64,000 nucleotides of DNA from Streptomyces sp. SPB162 (GTDB taxonomy: Bacteria; Actinomycetota; Actinomycetes; Streptomycetales; Streptomycetaceae): positions 5,401,001 through 5,465,000 of the forward strand of contig NZ_JAQFII010000001.1 of NCBI RefSeq assembly GCF_029504575.1, given 5' to 3'. The notes under the pieces were generated by a model. That model ran no database searches and was not told the origin of the DNA. It saw nothing but the letters and a program-made list of their open reading frames with translations. Below are positions 1 through 13,145 of this stretch, piece after piece. The position numbers were made by a program, and so were the translations under genes. Within the stretch, counting starts at the first letter, position 1; the number at the start of each line of letters is the position of its first letter.

Positions 1-306
1 ATCGCGTTCGGCGCGGTCGCCTTCTCGCTCAACTCCTCCAGCCTGTGGATCGTGGTCGTGATCATGGTGCTCAGCGCCCTCGGCCTCGTCGTGCTGCTGC
101 TGCCCCGCTTCCGACCGCGCGCACCGCGCTGGGCCGAGTCGTTCGTGCCGCCCCGCTACCGCCGCAGGCGCCGTACGACCCAGGCCGCGCAGCTCGCCGC
201 CGAGCAGCTGATCCGCTCCGGCGGAGCGGCCGGCGTGCACGGCTCGACGGCCATCGGGGACCGCTCCCGGCTGCCCGACCGACGCCCGGTCGACAGCCGC
301 AGGTAA
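1..306 (+). CDS. C-terminal fragment of a membrane protein, possibly MraY/WecA-type
   Basis: This is the last 101 codons of a gene cut by the window edge, ending in TAA at 304-306. The visible part has a hydrophobic stretch over about the first 35 residues (LWIVVVIMVLSALGLVVLLL is the core) and then a very basic cytoplasmic-looking tail (RYRRRRR). In Streptomyces the gene directly before the atp operon is, from memory, an undecaprenyl-phosphate N-acetylglucosaminyl 1-phosphate transferase of the MraY/WecA family. The hydrophobic end plus basic tail fits that, but no catalytic motif lies in the visible part, so the assignment rests on position. Confidence 0.5.
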   Translation: MAFGAVAFSLNSSSLWIVVVIMVLSALGLVVLLLPRFRPRAPRWAESFVPPRYRRRRRTTQAAQLAAEQLIRSGGAAGVHGSTAIGDRSRLPDRRPVDSRR

Positions 307-419
307 CCGGCTGTTCGCAGTACCAGACGGCGAGCCGGTCGTCAGCCGGACGACACGCCGACTACTCCTTTCGTGTGACAGGCAGCACACTTACAAGGTA
401 AAGACCGCATCAAATACTT

Positions 420-435
420 TGTGATACCGTTCACG
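420..435 (+). promoter_or_regulatory. Putative Rex operator upstream of the atp operon
   Basis: TGTGATACCGTTCACG is an imperfect inverted repeat (TGTGA, 6 nt, TCACG) close to the actinobacterial Rex operator consensus TGTGAACGNNTTCACA. Rex senses NADH/NAD+ and, from published work on S. coelicolor recalled here, has operators upstream of the cyd, nuo and atp operons. The site lies about 130 bp before atpI in the 260-bp gap, where a promoter is expected. The match and position are seen; binding is inferred. Confidence 0.65.
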
Positions 436-566
436 AAACCCGGGAAACAAGCCGAAAGACCCTAGAGCGACGGTCTTCCGGCGTGAGGCACGTCCTCGGT
501 CCGGGTCTACGCTCGTCTCCGACGACCAGCCGCTTACCCCCAACTCCCGCCGGAGGAGCTGCCACC

Positions 567-980
567 ATGCAGTCCAACGACGTCCGAATGTTCCTCAACT
601 GCGCTGTCCCCTCTGCCGCCGCCGGTGTCATCGCCGTCGTTGTCAGTGGTGTGCTGGCCGGTGGCAAGGGAGCGATCGGCGCCGCTTTCGGCACGTTCGT
701 GGTGATCGCGTTCATGTCGATCGGCCTGTTGGTCCTGCAGCGAGTGGCCAAGTCGTACCCGGCGCTGTTCCAGATGATGGGGCTCGCGCTGTACACGACC
801 CAGATCCTGCTGCTCGCGGTGATCCTCGCGGTGTTCAAGAACACCTCGCTGTTCAACCAGCGGGCGTTCGCCTTCGCACTCCTCGGTACCACCCTTGTCT
901 GGATCGCCGCACAGGCCCGAGCCCATATGAAGGCGAAGATCCTGTACGTCGAGCCGGACTCCGCCGGGTCCACGTCGTGA
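567..980 (+). CDS. atpI: ATP synthase protein I
   Basis: The 137-residue membrane protein has four hydrophobic segments and is the first gene of the F1Fo ATP synthase operon. AtpI proteins assist assembly of the c ring and are not part of the finished enzyme. The ATG at 567 was chosen because GGAGGAG (552-558) sits just upstream. An in-frame GTG at 483 would add 28 residues with no membrane character and no ribosome binding site. Family sequence is poorly conserved, so identification rests on topology, length and position ahead of atpB. Confidence 0.85.
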   Translation: MQSNDVRMFLNCAVPSAAAGVIAVVVSGVLAGGKGAIGAAFGTFVVIAFMSIGLLVLQRVAKSYPALFQMMGLALYTTQILLLAVILAVFKNTSLFNQRAFAFALLGTTLVWIAAQARAHMKAKILYVEPDSAGSTS

Positions 981-1202
981 ACCGTAGGGCCGGTGTAAAG
1001 ACGTCTCCGCTCATTTGCTATCGTCCGGTCTCAACTGCGGCACGGCTGGCGCGGGCGGCGCAGCTGCCTGCACGGCCTCTCGGCGTCAAGCCGATGAGCC
1101 GCCCCCATTTCTGCCAGACCAGTCCAGTGCCGTTCCGTGGCTGTACGCCGCGCCGACACATCGAGGTTGCCGTACCCATGCGCCACGCTGAAGGAGCTCG
1201 CG

Positions 1203-2012
1203 GTGAGTGCTGACCAGGTTCTCGCCTTCGAGACCAACTGCCACATCTTCGACGGGTGCGGCTTCCCGGCTCCCGGCCTGCACTCCTTCCTTTTCGAGCC
1301 GATCTTCAGCATCGGCAGTTTTGACTTCAACAAGCCGATGCTGCTGGCTCTGCTGAGCACCGTGATCATCGTCGGGTTCTTCTGGGCGGCCTTCAACAAG
1401 CCGAAGATGATCCCCGGCAAGCTCCAGATGGTGGGCGAGGCGGGCTACGACTTCGTCCGCCGCGGAATCGTCTACGAGACGCTGGGCAAGCGGGAGGGCG
1501 AGAAGTACGTCCCCCTGATGGTCTCGCTGTTCTTCTTCGTCTGGATCATGAACCTCTGGTCGATCATCCCGGTCGCCCAGTTCCCGGTGACGGCGATCAT
1601 CTCCTTCCCGGTCGCCCTGGCCCTGATCGTGTACGTGCTGTGGATGTACCTCACGTTCAAGAAGCACGGCTTCGTGGGCGCCCTGAAGAACATCACCGGC
1701 TACGACCCGACGCTCGGCAAGGTCCTGCCGCTGTCGATGACGATCGAGTTCTTCTCGAACGTGCTGGTGCGTCCGTTCACGCACGCGGTGCGGCTCTTCG
1801 CGAACATGTTCGCGGGCCACACCCTGCTGCTGCTGTTCACGATCGCCAGCTGGTACCTGCTCAACGGGATCGGCATCGCGTACGCGGGCGTCTCGTTCGT
1901 CATGACGATCGTCATGACCGCTTTCGAGCTCTTCATCCAGGCCGTTCAGGCGTACGTCTTCGTGCTCCTGGCCACCTCGTATGTCCAGGGCGCGCTCGCC
2001 GAACACCACTGA
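1203..2012 (+). CDS. atpB: ATP synthase subunit a (Fo)
   Basis: The 269-residue subunit a forms the proton half-channels against the c ring. The hallmark helix near VRLFANMFAGH contains the essential stator Arg (residue 197 with this start, equivalent to E. coli Arg210). Several strongly hydrophobic helices flank it, including a run near residues 95-130 and another near 215-265. The GTG at 1203 is taken as start because AAGGAG (1191-1196) lies 6 nt upstream; an earlier in-frame ATG at 1137 lacks one. The next gene, atpE, follows after 75 nt. Confidence 0.97.
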   Translation: MSADQVLAFETNCHIFDGCGFPAPGLHSFLFEPIFSIGSFDFNKPMLLALLSTVIIVGFFWAAFNKPKMIPGKLQMVGEAGYDFVRRGIVYETLGKREGEKYVPLMVSLFFFVWIMNLWSIIPVAQFPVTAIISFPVALALIVYVLWMYLTFKKHGFVGALKNITGYDPTLGKVLPLSMTIEFFSNVLVRPFTHAVRLFANMFAGHTLLLLFTIASWYLLNGIGIAYAGVSFVMTIVMTAFELFIQAVQAYVFVLLATSYVQGALAEHH

Positions 2013-2087
2013 CGCACCCGCGCCTCCCGCCAACAGATGTCCGGTGGCCAACCCCCACCGGTCCGTGAAAGAGAAGGAAGAAACAGC

Positions 2088-2330
2088 ATGTCCGCTGTGA
2101 ACCTCGCCGCCACTCAGATCCTGGGCAACCTGGGCTCCATCGGCTATGGCCTCGCCGCGATCGGCCCCGGCGTCGGCATCGGCATCATCTTCGGCAACGG
2201 CACCCAGGCCCTCGCCCGTCAGCCCGAGGCTGCCGGCCTGATCCGCGCCAACCAGATCCTCGGCTTCGCCTTCTGTGAGGCGCTCGCCCTCATCGGTCTG
2301 GTCATGCCGTTCGTCTACCCGACCAAGTGA
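2088..2330 (+). CDS. atpE: ATP synthase subunit c (Fo ring)
   Basis: This 80-residue proteolipid is a two-helix hairpin. Helix 1 is glycine-rich (AAIGPGVGIGI), the polar loop carries the conserved RQP (residues 44-46), and helix 2 holds the proton-carrying carboxylate Glu64 (GFAFCEAL). The ATG at 2088 follows GAGAAGGAAG, a good ribosome binding site. A longer reading from 2037 is not supported. Such a strong site fits the higher c-ring stoichiometry. Confidence 0.98.
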   Translation: MSAVNLAATQILGNLGSIGYGLAAIGPGVGIGIIFGNGTQALARQPEAAGLIRANQILGFAFCEALALIGLVMPFVYPTK

Positions 2331-2366
2331 TGACGGCACTAGCCCCTTTCGACGAAAGGCACTGAT

Positions 2367-2912
2367 GTGATCGCCCTGGTACAGATGGCGGCCGAGGAGG
2401 CGGAAAACCCCCTCATTCCGCCGATCCCCGAGCTCATCATCGGCCTGATCGCCTTTGCCATCGTCTTCGGCTTCCTCGCCAAGAAGCTCCTCCCGAACAT
2501 CAACAAGGTTCTGGACGAGCGCCGCGAGGCCATCGAAGGCGGCATGGAGAAGGCCGAGGCCACCCAGGCTGAGGCGCAGCAGACGCTCGAGCAGTACCGC
2601 GAGCAGCTCTCCGAGGCCCGGCACGAGGCCGCGCGACTGCGCCAGGAGGCGCAGGAGCAGGGTGCCGCGCTCATCGCGGAGATGCGCGCGGAAGGCCAGC
2701 GGCAGCGCGAGGACATCGTCACGGCCGGCCACGCGCAGATCGCGGCCGACCGGAAGTCCGCCGCGCAGGCGCTGCGCCAGGACGTGGGCAAGCTCGCCAC
2801 CGATCTGGCCGGCAAGCTCGTCGGCGAGTCCCTCGAGGACACCGCCCGGCAGAGCCGCACCATCGACCGTTTCCTCGACGAGCTCGAGGAGAAGGCCGAG
2901 GCCACGCGATGA
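2367..2912 (+). CDS. atpF: ATP synthase subunit b (Fo stator stalk)
   Basis: The 181-residue protein has one N-terminal membrane helix (about residues 21-40, ending in the conserved KKLLPN) followed by a long charged helix rich in Glu, Ala, Gln and Arg that dimerises to form the peripheral stalk. The C-terminal part (KLATDLAGKLVGESLED) binds the delta subunit. The start is GTG at 2367. It overlaps atpH by 4 nt (ATGA), so the two stator subunits are translationally coupled. Confidence 0.96.
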   Translation: MIALVQMAAEEAENPLIPPIPELIIGLIAFAIVFGFLAKKLLPNINKVLDERREAIEGGMEKAEATQAEAQQTLEQYREQLSEARHEAARLRQEAQEQGAALIAEMRAEGQRQREDIVTAGHAQIAADRKSAAQALRQDVGKLATDLAGKLVGESLEDTARQSRTIDRFLDELEEKAEATR

Positions 2913-3724
2913 ACGGCGCGAGCCGCGAGGCACTGGCCGCCGGACGCGAGCAGCTCGACGCGCTGACCGACAACACGTCGGTCGACGCGGCGAAGCTCGG
3001 GGAAGAGCTGGCCTCCGTCACGGGGCTGCTCGACCGCGAGGGATCGCTGCGGCGTGCCCTGACCGACCCGGCGAAGACCGGCGAGGCCAAGGCGGGACTG
3101 GCCGAGCAGCTGCTCGGCGGCCAGATCGGCGGAGAGACCCTCGACCTCGTGTCGGGCCTGGTCCGCTCCCGCTGGTCCCGGTCGCGTGACCTGACGGACG
3201 CGGTGGAGGAGCTTTCCTACGCCGCGGACCTGGTCGCCGCCCAGCGCACGGGCGCCCTCGACGACGTCGAGGACGAGCTGTTCCGCTTCGGCCGGATCGT
3301 CTCCGCCAGCAGTGACCTGCGGGCCGCGCTGACCGACAAGGTCGTCGCGACCTCGGCCAAGGCCGAACTGCTGCGCTCACTGCTCGACGGCCGGGTCAAC
3401 CCGGTCACCGAGCGGCTGGTCGCCCGGCTTGTCACCCACCCGCGGGGACGTAGCCTGGAAGCAGGGCTCGAAGCCCTGTCCAAGCTGGCAGCCGCCCGCC
3501 GTAATCGGATGGTCGCGGTGGTGGTCTCGGCCGTGCCGCTGACCGACCAGCAGAAGCAGCGTCTCGGCGCCGCGCTGGCCAAGCTGTACGGCCGGCAGGT
3601 GCACCTGAACCTCGACGTGGACCCCGCGGTCCTCGGCGGGATCACGGTGCGCGTCGGCGAAGAGGTCATCAACGGCACCATCGCCGACCGCCTCGAAGAG
3701 GCGGCCCGGCGGATGGCCGGCTGA
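2909..3724 (+). CDS. atpH: ATP synthase subunit delta
   Basis: The 271-residue delta subunit links the b stalk to the top of the F1 alpha3-beta3 hexamer. Actinobacterial delta is longer than the roughly 180-residue proteobacterial form, and this length fits. The C-terminal domain shows the family pattern LDVDPAVLGGITVRVG followed by INGTIADRLEEAARRM. The gene starts inside the stop codon of atpF (ATGA). The 124-nt gap to atpA is the longest between atpE and atpD and contains no open gene. Confidence 0.96.
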   Translation: MNGASREALAAGREQLDALTDNTSVDAAKLGEELASVTGLLDREGSLRRALTDPAKTGEAKAGLAEQLLGGQIGGETLDLVSGLVRSRWSRSRDLTDAVEELSYAADLVAAQRTGALDDVEDELFRFGRIVSASSDLRAALTDKVVATSAKAELLRSLLDGRVNPVTERLVARLVTHPRGRSLEAGLEALSKLAAARRNRMVAVVVSAVPLTDQQKQRLGAALAKLYGRQVHLNLDVDPAVLGGITVRVGEEVINGTIADRLEEAARRMAG

Positions 3725-3848
3725 GACCAGCCACCAACTCAAGAGCATGACCGCGGCCCGAGTTGGGCCGTAGCGCGGTGCCTGCCGGGGACGACCCCCA
3801 GGCACCCGCAGGAAACTTCGGGCCCAACAAGGAGAGCAGGGAACCCAG

Positions 3849-5420
<1,572 letters not shown>

Positions 5421-5422
5421 GC

Positions 5423-6349
5423 ATGGGAGCCCAGCTCAGGGTCTACAAGCGTCGCATCAAGTCGGTAACCGCGACGAAGAAGATCACCAAGGCGATGGAG
5501 ATGATCGCCGCCTCGCGCATCGTCAAGGCGCAGCGTCAGGTGGCGGCATCGGGTCCGTACGCGACCGAGCTCACCCGCGCGGTGACCGCGGTCGCCACGG
5601 GCTCCAACACCCAGCACGCCCTGACCACCGAGGTCGAGTCGCCCACCCGGGTCGCGGTCCTGCTCGTCACGAGCGACCGCGGCCTGGCCGGCGGGTACTC
5701 CTCCAACGCGATCAAGGCTGCGGACCGGCTCACCGAGCGGCTTCGCTCGGAGGGCAAGGAGGTCGACTCGTACCTCGTCGGCCGCAAGGCCGTCGCGTAC
5801 TACAACTTCCGTGAGCGGAAGGTCGTGGAGTCCTGGACGGGCTTCACCGACCAGCCGTCCTACTCGGACGCCAAGGCGATCGCCGCACCGCTCATCGAGT
5901 CGGTGCTGCGGGACACGGCCGAGGGCGGTGTGGACGAGCTCCACATCGTGTTCACCGAGTTCGTCTCGATGATGCTGCAGTCGCCGGTGGAGAACCGGCT
6001 GCTGCCGCTCAGCCTCGACGCCGAGGCGCTGGAGGCGCAGGAGGAGTCGCACGCCAAGGGAGAGATCCTGCCGCTGTACGACTTCGAGCCGTCGGCTGAG
6101 GGCGTCCTCGACGCCCTGCTGCCGCGGTACGTCGAGAGCCGTATCTACAACGCACTGCTGCAGGCCGCCGCTTCCGAGCACGCTGCCCGCCGTCGCGCGA
6201 TGAAGTCGGCGACCGACAACGCCGGAGACCTCGTCAAGAAGCTCTCCCGGCTTGCCAACGCGGCCCGTCAGGCCGAAATCACCCAGGAAATCAGCGAGAT
6301 CGTCGGTGGCGCGAGCGCCCTCGCCGACGCTAGCGCGGGGAGTGACTAA
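5423..6349 (+). CDS. atpG: ATP synthase subunit gamma (F1 rotor)
   Basis: The 308-residue gamma subunit is the central rotor shaft. The N-terminal helix (RRIKSVTATKKITKAMEMIAAS) and C-terminal helix (NALLQAAASEHAARRRAMKSATDNA) form the antiparallel coiled coil inside the hexamer, and both are well conserved here. Between them lies the Rossmann-like domain starting RVAVLLVTSDRGLAGGYSSN. The start is ATG at 5423, immediately after atpA. Confidence 0.98.
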   Translation: MGAQLRVYKRRIKSVTATKKITKAMEMIAASRIVKAQRQVAASGPYATELTRAVTAVATGSNTQHALTTEVESPTRVAVLLVTSDRGLAGGYSSNAIKAADRLTERLRSEGKEVDSYLVGRKAVAYYNFRERKVVESWTGFTDQPSYSDAKAIAAPLIESVLRDTAEGGVDELHIVFTEFVSMMLQSPVENRLLPLSLDAEALEAQEESHAKGEILPLYDFEPSAEGVLDALLPRYVESRIYNALLQAAASEHAARRRAMKSATDNAGDLVKKLSRLANAARQAEITQEISEIVGGASALADASAGSD

Positions 6350-6354
6350 CCACT

Positions 6355-7797
<1,443 letters not shown>

Positions 7798-7961
7798 GTC
7801 CTGCGGCACATCGCGCGGGGGGTGGACGGTGCGTAGGACAGCGCCTTTCACCCCCCGCGCACCCGCGGGAGCGGGTCCTTGGCGGCAACGCCGGGGAAAC
7901 CTCCACTATTCTTTGACCCAACACCCGCCGGAAGCGGTGGGTGCCGAACCGAGGAGCCGTC

Positions 7962-8336
7962 TTGGCTGAGCTGCACGTCGAGCTGGTCGCAGCGGACCGC
8001 AGTGTCTGGTCCGGCGAAGCCACCATGGTCATCGCGCGCACGCCGTCCGGTGACATCGGCGTCATGCCGGGACACCAGCCGCTGCTGGGTGTGCTGCTGT
8101 CCGGTCCCGTGACGATCCGTACGAACGACGGTGGCACCGTGGTCGCCGCCGTACACGGTGGATTCCTCTCCTTCGCCGACAACAAGCTCTCGGTGCTCGC
8201 CGAGATCGCGGAGCTCGCCGACGAGATCGACGTCGCGCGTGCCGAGCGGGCTCTGGAGCGTTCCAAGGCCGACACCGACGCAGCCGCCGAAAGGCGTGCG
8301 GAGGTCCGGCTGGCCGCCGTTTCGAGCGGTCACTGA
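7962..8336 (+). CDS. atpC: ATP synthase subunit epsilon
   Basis: The 124-residue epsilon subunit attaches to gamma and modulates ATPase activity. The N-terminal beta-sandwich is recognisable (LHVELVAADRSVWSGEA, then GDIGVMPGHQPLLGVL), and the C-terminal helical hairpin is charged. The start is taken as TTG at 7962 because GAGGAG (7951-7956) is 5 nt upstream and the resulting N-terminus matches the Streptomyces family; a GTG at 7941 would add seven residues without a ribosome binding site. Confidence 0.95.
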   Translation: MAELHVELVAADRSVWSGEATMVIARTPSGDIGVMPGHQPLLGVLLSGPVTIRTNDGGTVVAAVHGGFLSFADNKLSVLAEIAELADEIDVARAERALERSKADTDAAAERRAEVRLAAVSSGH

Positions 8337-8353
8337 GCGGATAACACCTGGAT

Positions 8354-8384
8354 GCCGCGGACAGCCCATGGGGCGGTCCGCGGC
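8354..8384 (+). terminator. Hairpin terminator of the atp operon
   Basis: GCCGCGGAC (8354-8362) pairs perfectly with GTCCGCGGC (8376-8384) across a 13-nt loop, 17 nt after the atpC stop. There is no T-run, as is usual for Streptomyces terminators. Confidence 0.6.
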
Positions 8385-8435
8385 TCCGGCACAGTAGGGG
8401 CAAGCAGCCATTTCTAGGCGAGGAGGTCGGTGGGC

Positions 8436-8888
8436 GTGATCCTCGCTTTTCAGGTGTGCGGCGGGATTGTGGCGGCGCTGCTGCTGGGACTGTTCGTCTT
8501 CGGGCTGCGCCGGCGGCTGCTCCAGCGCCCCGGCGGCACCTTCGACTGCAGTCTGCGACCCGCCCCTGCCGACGGGGAAGAGGTCGAGTCCACCGGCAAG
8601 GGCTGGGTCTACGGCGTGGCCCGCTACAACGGGGACCGGATCGAGTGGTTCCGGGTCTTCTCGTACTCGCCCCGGCCGCGCCGCGTCCTGGACCGGCCCG
8701 CGATCGAGGTGGTCAGCCGCCGGCCCCCGCAGGGCCAGGAGGAACTGGCACTGCTCTCCGACGCCACCGTGCTGCTGTGCGCCCACCGCGGCACCCGGCT
8801 GGAGCTGGCGATGAGCGAGGACGCCCTGACGGGCTTCCTGGCCTGGCTGGAAGCGGCGCCGCCCGGCCAGCGGGTAAATGTGGCGTAG
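8436..8888 (+). CDS. DUF2550 membrane-anchored protein
   Basis: The 150-residue protein has one N-terminal transmembrane helix (about residues 3-24) followed by a soluble domain containing RRRLLQRPGGTFDCSLRP, WVYGVARYNGDRIEWFRVFS and DALTGFLAWLEAAPPGQR. This is the DUF2550 family, found next to the atp operon in actinobacteria; function is unknown. The GTG at 8436 has AGGAGG (8421-8426) 9 nt upstream. A second GTG at 8430 has only 3 nt spacing, so it is less likely. The last codons and stop form the start of a tandem repeat (8877 on). Confidence 0.85.
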   Translation: MILAFQVCGGIVAALLLGLFVFGLRRRLLQRPGGTFDCSLRPAPADGEEVESTGKGWVYGVARYNGDRIEWFRVFSYSPRPRRVLDRPAIEVVSRRPPQGQEELALLSDATVLLCAHRGTRLELAMSEDALTGFLAWLEAAPPGQRVNVA

Positions 8889-9004
8889 CCCCCCGCTGGG
8901 TGGGGGTACCCCCGGACGGAGTCTGGGGGAGGGTCAATGTGGCGTAGCCCCCCGCTGGGTGGGGGTACCCCCGGACGAAGTCTGGGGGAGGGTGAATGTG
9001 GCGT
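8877..9004 (+). repeat. Tandem 59-bp repeat, two copies plus a partial third
   Basis: Two 59-bp units (8877-8935 and 8936-8994) differ at only two positions, followed by the first 10 bases of a third (8995-9004). Each unit begins AATGTGGCGTAG, which in the first copy is the last three codons and stop of the DUF2550 gene. Each also contains the 12-bp palindrome GGGGGTACCCCC. The core around the palindrome resembles a dispersed intergenic repeat common in Streptomyces genomes (recalled, not searched). Confidence 0.9.
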
Positions 9005-9015
9005 GAGGATCATGA

Positions 9016-9051
9016 GCGCCGGGCGGGCTGAATCCTCAGCCCGCCCGGCGC
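9016..9051 (+). terminator. Strong hairpin between convergent genes
   Basis: A perfect 16-bp stem (GCGCCGGGCGGGCTGA pairing with 9036-9051) and a 4-nt loop (ATCC) lie between the DUF2550 gene and the converging chitinase gene. It can terminate from either strand. Confidence 0.75.
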
Positions 9052-9061
9052 TTCCCTGTGT

Positions 9062-9107
9062 CCCCGGCCGGAGGCCGACGGGCGGCGTGTCGGGGCTCCG
9101 GCCGGGG
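9062..9107 (-). terminator. Second hairpin, just downstream of chiC
   Basis: CCCCGGCCGGAG (9062-9073) pairs perfectly with CTCCGGCCGGGG (9096-9107). It begins 5 nt beyond the chiC stop codon when read on the minus strand, so it most likely terminates chiC. Confidence 0.65.
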
Positions 9108-9112
9108 GGCTT

Positions 9113-11134
<2,022 letters not shown>

Positions 11135-11261
11135 GGGTGCTCCTCGAGGTCGGGGGGGAAAGGGGGGAACCTGCGCCGCCCGGAGAGCACGCCCGACAGT
11201 CATTCCGACAGTGGTTCATCGCGTGATTGTCATGGTCCGCTCACCAACTGTTATCAAGGTG

Positions 11262-11303
11262 AGAGTAGAAAGGTCTGGACCATAGGTCAAGAGGTCTGGA
11301 CCA
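11262..11303 (-). promoter_or_regulatory. chiC promoter with paired 12-bp direct repeats
   Basis: On the minus strand TGGTCCAGACCT occurs twice (11303-11292 and 11282-11271) with 9 nt between. A -35-like TTGACC (11290-11285) lies between the repeats and a -10-like TACTCT (11267-11262) follows 17 nt later. The same 12-bp pair is the known chitin-induction and glucose-repression element of Streptomyces chitinase promoters, and its GGTC-N2-GACC-like core resembles DasR sites. The distal repeat and -35 overlap the chiR stop codon region. Confidence 0.85.
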
Positions 11304-11937
11304 GACCCAACTCCTGGGCCAGTACCGCCGCCTGCACCCGGCTGCGCATCCCCAACTTCGCCAGGATCCGGCTGACGTGGGTCTTCGTCGTCGCCTCGGC
11401 CATCTCCAGCCGCACCGCGATCTCGGCGTTCGACCGGCCGCTGCCGAGACACGCCAGCACCTCGCGCTCGCGCGGGGTCAGGGCGTCCAGCAGGGCGGGG
11501 TCGGCGGACCGCTTCGCCGGCTGCCCGGCGAACGCCCCGATGAGCCGGCGGGTGACCGCCGGGGCGATCATCCCGTCGCCGCGCGCGACCAGCCGCACCC
11601 CTTCCAGCAGCCGCTCCGCGTCGGTGTCCTTGAGCAGGAATCCGGCGGCGCCCGCGCGCAGCGCTCCGAAGACGTACTCGTCCAGGTCGAAGGTGGTCAG
11701 CACCAGGACGTCCGCGAGCTGCTCGGCGACCACCCGCCGGGTCGCCGCGACGCCGTCGAGACGCGGCATCTGGATGTCCATCAGCACCACGTCCGGGCGC
11801 AGTTCGCGCGCGAGCAGCACCGCCTCCTCGCCGTCGGCGGCCTCGCCGACGACCTCGATGTCGGGGGCGGAGCGCAGGATCATCACCAACCCGGCGCGCA
11901 CGGCGCTCTGGTCCTCGGCGACCACCACGCGGATCAT
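11287..11937 (-). CDS. chiR: NarL/LuxR-family response regulator of the chitinase locus
   Basis: The 216-residue regulator has an N-terminal receiver domain with acidic pocket (AED at residues 7-9), phospho-acceptor Asp54 (VVLMD), and conserved Thr and Lys further on (LTTFD, LLKD). A C-terminal LuxR-type helix-turn-helix follows (LTPREREVLACLGSGRSNAE). The ATG at 11937 overlaps the chiS stop by 4 nt (ATGA), so it is co-translated with the kinase. Position next to a GH18 chitinase with typical direct repeats matches the chiS-chiR-chiC arrangement known in Streptomyces. Its own 3-prime end carries part of the chiC promoter. Confidence 0.88.
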   Translation of the reverse strand: MIRVVVAEDQSAVRAGLVMILRSAPDIEVVGEAADGEEAVLLARELRPDVVLMDIQMPRLDGVAATRRVVAEQLADVLVLTTFDLDEYVFGALRAGAAGFLLKDTDAERLLEGVRLVARGDGMIAPAVTRRLIGAFAGQPAKRSADPALLDALTPREREVLACLGSGRSNAEIAVRLEMAEATTKTHVSRILAKLGMRSRVQAAVLAQELGLVQTS

Positions 11938-13145
11938 CGGTCCATCCCCCCACCGTGGACGGGCAGTACCGCCCGTACCCGCCACACCGTGCCGTCGCCG
12001 TCCGCCGCCTGTTCCAGCCCCGCTTCGAACGAGCCGCCCAGCAGCTCCGCCCGCTCCCGCATACCGATCAGCCCCGAGCCGGAACCGGGCGCACGGGGTC
12101 CGTCCCGGTCGCCGAACGGGCTGCCGACCGTGACGACCAGCGCCCGCTCGTCCTGCTCCAGCAGGACCAGGACCTCGCCGGGCGCCGCGTGCTTGAGCGC
12201 GTTGGTCAGCGACTCCTGCACGATGCGGTACGCCGCCGGCTCGACGGGGGTCGACAGCGGGGGAGCGTCGGGCGGGCGGTCGTCCCGCAGGGCGAACGTC
12301 TGCCCGTGCTCGGCGCCGCCGGCGCGGGCGTGCTCCAGCAGCGCGTCCAGCGCTCCCAGCTTGGGTGCGGCGGCCGGCGCCGCGTTCCCCTCGGTGTCCC
12401 GGAGCAGCCCGATCAGCCGGCGCATCTCGGACAGGCCCTGGACGCTGTTCTCCCGGATCACCCCCAGCGCGTCGCGGGCGGGCCCCTCGCGCTTGTCGAT
12501 CGACAGCGCGGCGGTGGAGTGGATGGCGATGGCGGAGAGGTGGTTGGCGACCATGTCGTGCAACTCCCGCGCCATCCGGGCGCGCTCGGCCGTCACCGCC
12601 TGCCGCCGGTCCAGCTCGGCCAGCAGCGTCGTCTGCTCGGCCCGCAGCGTCGCCGCGTCCGCCGTGTCGCGGTGCTGGCGGACGATGATCCCGCTCCAGG
12701 CCGGGGCCACCGAGATCAGCGCGCAGATCAGACCCCCCGACAGCGCCTGCGCGTTGCGCTGGGTCAGCGCGAGCGTGATGGTGATCGCCGCCGTGATGAC
12801 GATGCTCACGGCCGGCACTGACCGCGTCATGCGCTTCGGCCCGTACAGCACGGCCGCGTAGACGATATCGGTGAACATCAGGACCGTGACCAGCAGGGAC
12901 CCGAGGATCATGTCGGCGGTCAGGGCGACGACGCCGGTGATGATCGCCACGGGCGGCGCGACCCGGCGCAGCAGTTCGCAGCCCGCCATGAGCGCCAGCG
13001 GCACCAGCGTCGCCCACGCCGGGACGTCCGGCCCCCGGCCCGAGTACGTGTAGAGGCCGAACGACCACATCAGCAGCCCCCCGAGCAGCCCGGCGGCGGC
13101 GATGCGCACATCGACCGGGTGCGGGCGGGGGAGGGTCAGCGGCAT
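11934..13145 (-). CDS. chiS: Sensor histidine kinase (HisKA_3 type) of the chitinase locus
   Basis: The 403-residue kinase has several N-terminal membrane helices (about residues 13-155) with little extracellular sequence. Next comes a coiled coil (RAEQTTLLAELDRRQ), the dimerisation/phosphotransfer motif ARELHDMVANHL with His196, and a C-terminal HATPase domain (YRIVQESLTNALKHA, GSGLIGMRERAELLGG). It is the cognate kinase of the overlapping response regulator gene. The ligand cannot be read from the sequence; chitin control is inferred from family and context. The 216-bp gap to the next gene (13146-13361) shows no convincing gene. Confidence 0.88.
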   Translation of the reverse strand: MPLTLPRPHPVDVRIAAAGLLGGLLMWSFGLYTYSGRGPDVPAWATLVPLALMAGCELLRRVAPPVAIITGVVALTADMILGSLLVTVLMFTDIVYAAVLYGPKRMTRSVPAVSIVITAAITITLALTQRNAQALSGGLICALISVAPAWSGIIVRQHRDTADAATLRAEQTTLLAELDRRQAVTAERARMARELHDMVANHLSAIAIHSTAALSIDKREGPARDALGVIRENSVQGLSEMRRLIGLLRDTEGNAAPAAAPKLGALDALLEHARAGGAEHGQTFALRDDRPPDAPPLSTPVEPAAYRIVQESLTNALKHAAPGEVLVLLEQDERALVVTVGSPFGDRDGPRAPGSGSGLIGMRERAELLGGSFEAGLEQAADGDGTVWRVRAVLPVHGGGMDR

